Source of the DNA: Nitrospinaceae bacterium
GTDB taxonomy: Bacteria; Nitrospinota; Nitrospinia; Nitrospinales; VA-1
Assembly: GCA_029261675.1 (NCBI GenBank)
Contig: JAJDBA010000083.1
Span: forward strand, 1 to 14,819
Length of the DNA: 14,819 nucleotides
Direction: 5' to 3'
Each line of letters opens with the position of its first letter. Position 1 is the stretch's first letter. The translations under genes and the position numbers were made by a program. Positions 1 through 6,263 of this stretch are shown here, piece by piece. Under the pieces are notes generated by a model. That model was not told the DNA's origin, did not search any database, and saw nothing but the letters and a program-made list of their open reading frames with translations.

Positions 1-1103
1 TGATCCATGCCGCAACTATGGTCACCGCCGGGGTTTATCTCGTTGCGCGTTGTCATGTGTTGTATGAGTTGGCACCTTATACGATGTACTTCATTGCCGG
101 GGTCGGTGTGTTGACCGCAGTATTCGCGGGCACGATGGGAATGGTTCAATACGACATCAAACGAGTGATTGCTTATTCCACCATGAGCCAATTGGGCTAT
201 ATGTTTCTTGCAATGGGCTTGGGGGTTTACAGTTTGGGCATGTTTCATCTGATGACACATGCGTTTTTTAAAGCCTTGCTTTTTCTTGCTGCGGGAAGCG
301 TTATTCACGCATTGGATGGGGAGCAGGATATTCGCAAGATGGGTGGACTCCAAAAAATTATGCCTCTGACTCATGCGACTTTTTTAATCGGTGCCCTGGC
401 GTTGTCGGGGTTTCCGCTTACCAGTGGTTACTTTAGTAAGGAAGCCATCATTCTCAGTTCGTATCACGCAGATATGGGAAATTTTATTTTCTGGGCAATC
501 GCAGTTCTAACTGCTGGCATGACGGCGTTTTATATTTTCCGAGTCTATTTTTATACGTTCATAGGTAAGACAAGGAGTCCTGAAGCGCACCCTCACGAAT
601 CTCCCCCCATGATGGTTATGCCGCTACTTATTTTAGCTACTTTAGCATTGGGTGGCGGAGTGCTGGGGCCATGGGTCGATGAATTCTTGGCACCCGTGTT
701 TGGTCGCGAGGTGCATCACCATCACGACGGAGCGTTGGAAACGATTGCTCTCCTTGCCGGTATAGGGGGCATTGTGACCGCAGCCTTGCTTTATGTGACA
801 GGCAAAAAGCGGATGGAATTAATTAAAGAGGCTTTTGCCCCTTTATACGATTTGTTATTTAATAAATATTATATAGATGAAATTTATAACTTGTTGATTG
901 TAAAACCGACTAAAGCTATTGGCACTTTTCTGGAAGAAAAAGCAGAAAAGGAAGGGATAGATTTCGCCGTAGATCAGGTAGGAATTCAGGTCAAAGAAGT
1001 GAGTCGTGGAATCGGTGTCTGGCAGTCAGGTAGAGTGCGTACTTATGCGTTAAACATGATTGCTGGAATGGTGATCATTTTATTATTTGTAGTGTTTCTG
1101 TAG
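1..1103 (+). CDS. nuoL: NADH-quinone oxidoreductase subunit L, 3' part (5' end outside window)
   Basis: Proton-pumping antiporter-like subunit at the far end of the membrane arm of respiratory complex I. The reading frame is open from base 3 (I-H-A-A-T-M-V-T-A-G), which is internal NuoL sequence, so the true start lies upstream. About 366 of the roughly 610-640 residues usual for the family are visible. Counting from the Met at 18, hallmarks include DIKRVIAYSTMSQLGYM (46-62), the channel segment FHLMTHAFFKALLFL with H77, H81 and K85, and GFPLTSGYFSKEAI with K141, which matches the key Lys of E. coli transmembrane helix 12. The C-terminus carries the long lateral amphipathic helix (about 265-335) and a final membrane helix, of ordinary length. 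An HHHHD run at 234-238 lies in a loop, where His-rich stretches are tolerated. nuoM starts 6 bases after the stop, so the two are co-transcribed. Confidence 0.97.
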   Translation, partial: IHAATMVTAGVYLVARCHVLYELAPYTMYFIAGVGVLTAVFAGTMGMVQYDIKRVIAYSTMSQLGYMFLAMGLGVYSLGMFHLMTHAFFKALLFLAAGSVIHALDGEQDIRKMGGLQKIMPLTHATFLIGALALSGFPLTSGYFSKEAIILSSYHADMGNFIFWAIAVLTAGMTAFYIFRVYFYTFIGKTRSPEAHPHESPPMMVMPLLILATLALGGGVLGPWVDEFLAPVFGREVHHHHDGALETIALLAGIGGIVTAALLYVTGKKRMELIKEAFAPLYDLLFNKYYIDEIYNLLIVKPTKAIGTFLEEKAEKEGIDFAVDQVGIQVKEVSRGIGVWQSGRVRTYALNMIAGMVIILLFVVFL

Positions 1104-1109
1104 AGAAGA

Positions 1110-2621
1110 ATGTTATCCCTTATCATTTTAATTCCTCTGGTTGCGGCACTGTCGCTGATTTTTGTTTCCAGAGATAATACCAGCCTTGTTAAGACAATCG
1201 CACTGGGTGCGGCTTCATCCACCCTGGCTGTTTCCTTGTGGGTGCTGGCTTTTTTTGATATGAGCAACCCAGAAATGCAGTTTGTCCAAAGCTTGCATTG
1301 GGTACCTGCGTTGCATATCAATTATCTGGTGGGTGTTGATGGTATTAGTTTGTGGATGGTTGTGTTGACCGCATTTCTCGGCGTGATATCCATTCTTCTC
1401 TCATTAAAACAGGAAAAAAATCTAAGAAATTTCGTAGCTCTGATGCTGGCTCTGGAAGCAGGAACACTTGGTGTTTTCCTGGCATTGGATACCATTTTGT
1501 TTTATGTGTTCTGGGAGTTGATGCTGGTCCCAACCTACTTCATCATTGGTATTTGGGGTGAAGGGCGTCGTGAATATGCGACGATGAAGTTTGTTATCTA
1601 TACATTGGTGGGTAGCCTGTTGATGCTGGTTGCCATCATTTCCTTAACAATGGTGCATTATGGCGCTACGCATGATGTGACGTTTGATCTGCGTATTTTG
1701 ACTCATACTCACATCGACCCCTCTATGCAGATATGGATGTTCCTGTTCTTTTTTGTGGCGTTCGCGATCAAGGTTCCTGTTTTTCCCCTTCATAGCTGGT
1801 TGCCGCATGCTTATGTAGCATGCCCGATTCCTGCATTGATATTATTAACAGGTGCAATGTCTAAAACTGGAGCTTATGGTTTTTTGCGCTTTTGTCTGCC
1901 GCTTTTTCCAGATGCCGTAGAAAGTATGGCTCTCGTTATTGGACTCATGGCCGCAGCGGGAATGGTTTACGGGGCGTGGATTGCTATTGCACAAAAAGAT
2001 ATCAAGGCATTGGTGGCCTATTCGAGTATCAGTCACCTTGGCTTTATTGTATTGGGAATTTTTGCTCGGAATGAAGAAGGCATTGAAGGTAGCATATTAC
2101 AAATGCTCAATCATGGAATCATAGCCTCAGCCCTGTTTATAATTGTGGGCGTTATTGAAATGAGAATGGGCACACGAAACCTGACAGAGTTGCGTGGGCT
2201 CAGTAAAGCGATGCCGATTCTTTATGGAACTTTCATGCTTGTTATGCTGGCCGCGCTAGGGTTGCCCGGCTTGAACGGGTTTGTAGGCGAATTCCTGATA
2301 TTGATGGGGGTCTGGACTTCTCATTTATTGTCAGGCCTGGCTGGCATTTTAGTGCTTATGGGTGGGTTGTCAATTGTGTTTGCTTCCATATACATGCTTT
2401 ATATGTTTCAGGGAACCATGCAGGAAAAGCCCAACTCTGAAAATGTATCGGATATTAATTCGGGTGAATTCAAACTTCTTCTTCCTGCCTGCCTTTTGAT
2501 CTTATTGATTGGGTTGTACCCAAAACCCTTCATTGATCGTGTGTCTCCTTCCGTTGGATCGTTGTTGCATCTTGAAAAAACCGTTAATCTTGATGCTGGA
2601 AAAGATAGCGACCATCATTAA
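1110..2621 (+). CDS. nuoM: NADH-quinone oxidoreductase subunit M
   Basis: Second antiporter-like proton channel of complex I, an integral inner-membrane protein of about 14 helices. The length, 503 residues, is normal. The expected charged residues of the proton path are present: E136 in FYVFWELMLVP, K221 in FAIKVPVFPLHSWLP, K252 in MSKTGAYGFLR and E394 in GFVGEFLILMG, matching E. coli E144, K234, K265 and E407. The loop after HSWLP reads HAYVACPIPALILLTGAMSK, which departs from the common DAH.EAPT..SV.LAG.LLK version. Start is the ATG 6 bases after the nuoL stop, with a purine-rich GAGAAGA just upstream. nuoN would normally come next, but sfsA follows instead after about 60 bases. Identity is secure. 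Confidence 0.97.
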   Translation: MLSLIILIPLVAALSLIFVSRDNTSLVKTIALGAASSTLAVSLWVLAFFDMSNPEMQFVQSLHWVPALHINYLVGVDGISLWMVVLTAFLGVISILLSLKQEKNLRNFVALMLALEAGTLGVFLALDTILFYVFWELMLVPTYFIIGIWGEGRREYATMKFVIYTLVGSLLMLVAIISLTMVHYGATHDVTFDLRILTHTHIDPSMQIWMFLFFFVAFAIKVPVFPLHSWLPHAYVACPIPALILLTGAMSKTGAYGFLRFCLPLFPDAVESMALVIGLMAAAGMVYGAWIAIAQKDIKALVAYSSISHLGFIVLGIFARNEEGIEGSILQMLNHGIIASALFIIVGVIEMRMGTRNLTELRGLSKAMPILYGTFMLVMLAALGLPGLNGFVGEFLILMGVWTSHLLSGLAGILVLMGGLSIVFASIYMLYMFQGTMQEKPNSENVSDINSGEFKLLLPACLLILLIGLYPKPFIDRVSPSVGSLLHLEKTVNLDAGKDSDHH

Positions 2622-2684
2622 ATAGAGTAGCGCTTAGCTCACCGAGTAACATTGCTCAACGGGAACAACACCGGATTCCAGTTT

Positions 2685-3374
2685 ATGAGATTTGGAGAAA
2701 AAATCGTAGAAGGTGTGTTTCTGGAAAGGCCGAATCGATATCTTGCACGGATTGAGGTCGAGGGAAAAGAAACACTTGCGCATGTTCCTGACCCTGGCAG
2801 ATTGCCGGGCTTATTGCTTGCCAATCGTAAAGTCATGCTGGTGCATCAACCCAGCGAAAAACGAAAAACAGATTATACGCTTGTTCTTGTTAGACATGGA
2901 TCGATTTGGGTGTCAACATTTCCCGCGTTTGCAAATTCTTTAGTGGCGAATGGATTGATGGAACAATCTCTTCCTTTTCTTAAAGGTTATTCCAGTTTTG
3001 CCAGTGAGGTCAAGGCAGGAAATAGTAGATTTGATTTTCGATTGGGCTTTCCAAAAAACTCGGCTTATGTGGAAGTGAAATCAGTGAGTCTGGTGGAAGA
3101 TGGGGTTGGAAAGTTTCCCGATGCGCCGACAAAGAGAGGCATCAAGCATGTACAGGAATTGATAGAGTTCTGTGACAAAGGCTATCGAACCGCAGTTTTG
3201 TTTGTATCGCAACGGTCAGATACAAAGTCGATAACCTGCAACGATGATATCGATCCAGAGTTTGGCAAATGCTTGCGGCTAGCGGAAAAAGAGGGTGTGG
3301 AGCTTTATGGTATGAATTGCAAAGTGACACCTACTACGATTTCTTTAAATGTGCCTGTTGAAGTGGTTCTGTAG
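2685..3374 (+). CDS. sfsA: SfsA family protein (sugar fermentation stimulation protein homolog)
   Basis: SfsA was named for a sugar-fermentation phenotype in E. coli. It is a DNA-binding protein with a PD-(D/E)XK nuclease-like fold, and its true role is unsettled. The start is placed at the ATG giving MRFGEKIVEGVFLERPNRYL, because this aligns with the E. coli N-terminus; it yields 229 residues, the family length. A TTG at 2652 would add 11 residues with no counterpart. Family signatures are ERPNRYLARIEVEG (14-27), HVPDPGRL (33-40), GYSSFASEVK (101-110), RFDF with D117, YVEVKSVSL with E130 and K132, and FPDAPTKRGIKHVQEL (144-159). D117 and E130-x-K132 form the nuclease-like triad, so the site looks intact. 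It lies 63 bases after nuoM on the same strand, with no obvious terminator or promoter between, and may be read with the nuo operon. It converges on a lipoprotein gene 12 bases away. Confidence 0.93.
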   Translation: MRFGEKIVEGVFLERPNRYLARIEVEGKETLAHVPDPGRLPGLLLANRKVMLVHQPSEKRKTDYTLVLVRHGSIWVSTFPAFANSLVANGLMEQSLPFLKGYSSFASEVKAGNSRFDFRLGFPKNSAYVEVKSVSLVEDGVGKFPDAPTKRGIKHVQELIEFCDKGYRTAVLFVSQRSDTKSITCNDDIDPEFGKCLRLAEKEGVELYGMNCKVTPTTISLNVPVEVVL

Positions 3375-3386
3375 TGAACTGAGGTT

Positions 3387-3848
3387 TTAGTTTAGGAAAG
3401 AATCGATTTTTGGATTCACGAACCAAGTATCCTGCAATTTTATCCATTCTTGTGTCACTGTAATGGTTTTTAAATTTGTGCTGGGCAAGATGGAAACTTG
3501 ATAACGTATCGTTACTTCGCTTCTGTTGAAATCCTCTGCGGGATCAGTAGGGGCTAGGCGAACGGGTTGATCGTCTTTGAAGAGTTTTAAGTCAAGAATG
3601 GTATTTTCTAAAAAAGTAGTATCTTTAAAAACCTTTAATGATTTCTGCTGAAAATCTTTAAGGAGGTCTGGATGGACGAATCGTGCCGCCCGGTCAAATG
3701 CCTTGCTTTCGAACTCAAAGTTGAAAGCTTTGATTTTTATATCAAGTTCTTGCTGACTTTGTTTAAAGGGATCTATGGTTCCACAGGAAATGATAAGCAG
3801 AAAAAGGAAAAGAAACTTAATGCGATGATGACCTATCAAAATATTCAT
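3387..3848 (-). CDS. Small lipoprotein of unknown function
   Basis: I do not recognise a family. The 153-residue product begins with a basic n-region (HHRIK, 7-11), a hydrophobic core FLFLFLLII (12-20) and the lipobox I-I-S-C with Cys22. It should be exported, lipid-modified and anchored in the outer or inner membrane. The mature part has a predicted helix around FEFESKAFDRAARFVHPD (44-61) and ends in alternating strand-like segments (SEVTIRYQVSIL, TITVTQEWIKL, DTWFVNPKID). A helix-then-sheet order closing on a Trp hairpin would suit an NTF2-like or cystatin-like fold, but that is inference only. The gene stands alone on the minus strand, between convergent sfsA and the divergent methyltransferase gene. 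No good Shine-Dalgarno is visible before the ATG. Confidence 0.75.
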   Translation of the reverse strand: MNILIGHHRIKFLFLFLLIISCGTIDPFKQSQQELDIKIKAFNFEFESKAFDRAARFVHPDLLKDFQQKSLKVFKDTTFLENTILDLKLFKDDQPVRLAPTDPAEDFNRSEVTIRYQVSILPSTNLKTITVTQEWIKLQDTWFVNPKIDSFLN

Positions 3849-3912
3849 GGGGAATTTCAGCCGAGGATTGATTTTTCTTAGCAGAAAAAAAGAAACTTTT
3901 TTAGCTTATTAA

Positions 3913-3918
3913 ATTATA
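3913..3918 (-). promoter_or_regulatory. Possible -10 element for the lipoprotein gene
   Basis: Within the AT-rich 140-base divergent gap 3849-3988, the minus strand reads a perfect TATAAT about 65 bases before the lipoprotein ATG. The hexamer 17 bases upstream (TGGCGG) is a poor -35, so this is a composition-prone match and only a candidate. No convincing promoter is visible for the plus-strand methyltransferase in the same gap. Confidence 0.25.
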
Positions 3919-3988
3919 AATTATTTTTATCATCCCCGCCAGTGTGAATGCATTTGGTTTTTTTTGATTATATGCTTAGGAAAATATT

Positions 3989-4792
3989 GTGAAAAGACAG
4001 CCACAAGTAAGAAGAAAAAGAAGCGCGCCTCCGAAAAAGGCTATTACCTTATGGGATCAAGCCTCGCGTTGGTACGACACGTTGGTAGGTTCGCAAGGCA
4101 CCGATTTTCAAAAAGATATTATTATGCCAGGTGTGTTTGAAATGCTGGGCCCCAAGAAGGGGGACAGAATACTTGATTTAGCTTGTGGCCAGGGAGTCTT
4201 TTCACGATTTTTGTCGCAAAAGGGAATGCATGTGGAAGGGCTTGATTCTTCGGCAGAGCTCATCAATCATGCAAAATCTCGTTCAAACTCTAAGATACGT
4301 TTTCGTGTGGGTGATGTGGCGGATTCTAAAAATTTTGTAAAAGATCGCTTCGATGGAATGGCCTGCCTGATGGCCATACAGAATGTTGAAAATATGGAAG
4401 CGTTGTTTGAAAATGCTGCGATCGGATTAAAGCCGCAAGGTCATTTTGTTGTGGTGATGACGCACCCCTGTTTTCGTATACCTCGCCAGACTCATTGGGG
4501 GTGGGACGAAGAAAAAAAGATAGAGTATAGAAGAGTAGATCATTATAGAACCGAAACAAATGTGCCGATTCTCACACCTCCTTTTGCGGATGAAAACTCC
4601 TTTACCCTTACTTATCACCGCCCTCTTGAAAGTTATGTTGCGGCGCTTTCGAGAGCAGGGTTTGCTGTCGATGGACTGGAAGAGTGGATATCAAATAAAA
4701 AGAGTCAGCCAGGAAAAAGAGCAAAAGCTGAAAATCGGTCACGCAAAGAGATACCTCTTTTTTTGGCTTTGCGAGCTAAATTAATTGCGTAA
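3989..4792 (+). CDS. Class I SAM-dependent methyltransferase, substrate unknown
   Basis: Rossmann-fold methyltransferase of 267 residues. After a very basic tail (residues 1-18: 9 Lys/Arg, no acids) comes LWDQASRWYDTLVG (21-34), typical of the helix before the core. Motif I is ILDLACGQGVFSR (61-73). The acid that would bind the ribose is D86 in VEGLDSS. Motif II is FRVGDVADS (105-113), and the post-core region GLKPQGHFVVVMTHPCFRIPR (146-166) is followed by HWGWDE. Aromatic-rich THPCF plus HWGWD suggests a small-molecule or lipid substrate rather than DNA, but that is inference. The start is GTG at 3989, with TTAGG ending 8 bases before it. An unrecognised gene follows 8 bases after the stop. 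The basic tail, RKRSAPPKK, could contact nucleic acid or membrane. Confidence 0.85.
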   Translation: MKRQPQVRRKRSAPPKKAITLWDQASRWYDTLVGSQGTDFQKDIIMPGVFEMLGPKKGDRILDLACGQGVFSRFLSQKGMHVEGLDSSAELINHAKSRSNSKIRFRVGDVADSKNFVKDRFDGMACLMAIQNVENMEALFENAAIGLKPQGHFVVVMTHPCFRIPRQTHWGWDEEKKIEYRRVDHYRTETNVPILTPPFADENSFTLTYHRPLESYVAALSRAGFAVDGLEEWISNKKSQPGKRAKAENRSRKEIPLFLALRAKLIA

Positions 4793-4800
4793 AGGAATTT

Positions 4801-5157
4801 ATGAAAAGTTATAGCTATGAACTACCCGAGCAAGGGAGACTGCTTTCTCTTATTCGAGAAAACTTGCTGAAGGTGGGTGAAGAATGGCGAGAGATTGCGG
4901 ATTACATGCTTCAGGGCCATGTGGAGTATAAGCCGCTACAAAGTAATCCGATGCGATCAGGAACCCAGTTTGTGTATCAAAGAGCTCGATTGAACCTGAC
5001 CTTATATTTTCCAGAAAAAATATTCAATCGCTTCATGGGGTGGATGGACTCTGGAAAAGTTGAACTGTTAAGAGCTGTTATACAATCCTCCTTACCAAAG
5101 CGGTCGGGATATGATATATACGAGTTCAAAATTCATGGGATTATAAGTGGTTCATAG
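4801..5157 (+). CDS. Conserved-looking hypothetical protein, 118 residues
   Basis: I do not recognise a family. An AAAGGA ribosome site 5 bases before the ATG and a gap of only 8 bases after the methyltransferase gene support a real, co-transcribed gene. The protein is soluble, with no signal peptide or membrane segment. It begins with two predicted helices (GRLLSLIRENLLKVGEEWREIADYML, 12-37), then a strand-rich middle, SGTQFVYQRARLNLTLYFP (53-71), and another helix pair, IFNRFMGWMDSGKVELLRAVIQSSL (74-98), ending in a strand, YDIYEFKIHGII (104-115). There is no Cys and no obvious catalytic cluster. Its stop touches the stop of convergent tgt with no base between. Confidence 0.7.
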   Translation: MKSYSYELPEQGRLLSLIRENLLKVGEEWREIADYMLQGHVEYKPLQSNPMRSGTQFVYQRARLNLTLYFPEKIFNRFMGWMDSGKVELLRAVIQSSLPKRSGYDIYEFKIHGIISGS

Positions 5158-6255
5158 CTACACAATCTTGTCCTGCCAGGAAAATGCAAAGGGAATATCT
5201 TCTTCAATAGCTTTTCGGATGTTTTTCATCCAGTTCTGATAGAACGCCGAGTTGTGCACCGTGAGAAGATGCATGGCCAGAATTTCTCCCACCATTGTGA
5301 GATGCCTAAGATACGCGCGCGAATAGTTTTGACAGGTATAGCACGGGCAATTTGAATCGATAGGGCTGGGGTCATTTTTATATTGCGCATTTCTGATATT
5401 GATTTTGCCATCGGTTACAAACAAATTCCCGTTTCGAGCATTGCGGGTGGGCATAACACAGTCGAACATGTCGACTCCCATTGAACTGCAGGTCAATAGG
5501 TTTTCAGGGGTTCCGACACCCATCAAATATCGTGGCTTTAATTCGGGAAGCAAAGCAGCAGTTAGTTCTGTCATATCGTTCATTAAATGTTTTTCTTCTC
5601 CCACGCTGAGCCCACCAATTGCATATCCTGGGAAGTCGAATGCGGTAATTTGTTCTGCACTTTCTTTTCGTAAGTTGGGATGCATCCCTCCTTGTACTAT
5701 TCCAAATAGAGATTGATTTTCGGCTTGCAACGCATCTTTGCATCTTTTCGCCCAGCGGGTGGTGAGTTCCAGTGATTTTTGAGTCGTTGAAATATCTGAA
5801 GGGTAGGGTGTAGGCTCATCAAATGCCATGATGATATCTGCCCCCAATGCTTCTTGTATTTCTATGGCTTTTTCCGGAGTAATAAAATGGTTGGAACCGT
5901 CAATATGTGATTTAAAGTTCACTCCATCTTCAGTTACCTTTGTCAGCTTATTCATACTGAAAACCTGATAGCCACCGCTGTCGGTAAGGATAGGGTGGTG
6001 CCAGTTCATGAACTTATGGAGTCCGCCGAGTGACTGAATCAATTCATGTCCAGGTCTTAAGTAAAGATGATAGGTGTTTCCGAGAATGATTTGAGCGCCG
6101 ATGTCCTGCAAATTTTCTGGTGTCAGGGCTTTAACCGTTGCCTGAGTACCAACAGGCATAAAGCAGGGGGTATTGATTTTTCCGTGAGGTGTTGTTAAAA
6201 CTCCCAGCCGTGCAGAGGAATGACTGTGTTTTTTTAATACTTCGAATTTGATCAC
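5158..6255 (-). CDS. tgt: Queuine/preQ1 tRNA-ribosyltransferase
   Basis: Exchanges the wobble guanine-34 of GUN-anticodon tRNAs for preQ1 in queuosine synthesis; cytoplasmic. The 365 residues are full length. D92 in LTDSGGYQVFS is the general base, D265 in MFDCVMPTR is the nucleophile, and zinc ligands C303, C305, C308 (CPCYTC) and H334 are all present. VQGG (187-190) and GGLSVGE (214-220) line the base pocket; V218 is the residue usual in bacterial preQ1 enzymes. One oddity is FDEPTPYP (145-152), where most bacterial enzymes have FDECTPYP, so a pocket Cys is Pro148 here. The start is GTG, 8 bases after the channel gene stop and without a clear ribosome site, which suggests translational coupling. 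It is the last gene of the argD-argF-channel-tgt run; the usual yajC-secDF partners do not follow. Confidence 0.97.
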   Translation of the reverse strand: MIKFEVLKKHSHSSARLGVLTTPHGKINTPCFMPVGTQATVKALTPENLQDIGAQIILGNTYHLYLRPGHELIQSLGGLHKFMNWHHPILTDSGGYQVFSMNKLTKVTEDGVNFKSHIDGSNHFITPEKAIEIQEALGADIIMAFDEPTPYPSDISTTQKSLELTTRWAKRCKDALQAENQSLFGIVQGGMHPNLRKESAEQITAFDFPGYAIGGLSVGEEKHLMNDMTELTAALLPELKPRYLMGVGTPENLLTCSSMGVDMFDCVMPTRNARNGNLFVTDGKINIRNAQYKNDPSPIDSNCPCYTCQNYSRAYLRHLTMVGEILAMHLLTVHNSAFYQNWMKNIRKAIEEDIPFAFSWQDKIV

Positions 6256-6263
6256 TTTTTATT

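Noticed and set aside
714..726. HHHH run in NuoL looking like an affinity tag
   Set aside because: It lies inside a natural loop of an intact NuoL frame; His-rich loops occur in this family, and nothing suggests an engineered sequence.
2622..2650. Imperfect palindrome around AGCGCT after nuoM
   Set aside because: No T-run follows and the stem is interrupted, so it does not qualify as a terminator.
2652..2684. Longer SfsA starting at TTG 2652
   Set aside because: The added 11 residues do not align with SfsA proteins and there is no better ribosome site; the ATG at 2685 fits the family start.
3886..3902. AAAAAAG / CTTTTTT inverted repeat in the divergent gap
   Set aside because: Only one G-C pair with a three-base loop in AT-rich DNA; too weak for a terminator, and both neighbours read away from it.
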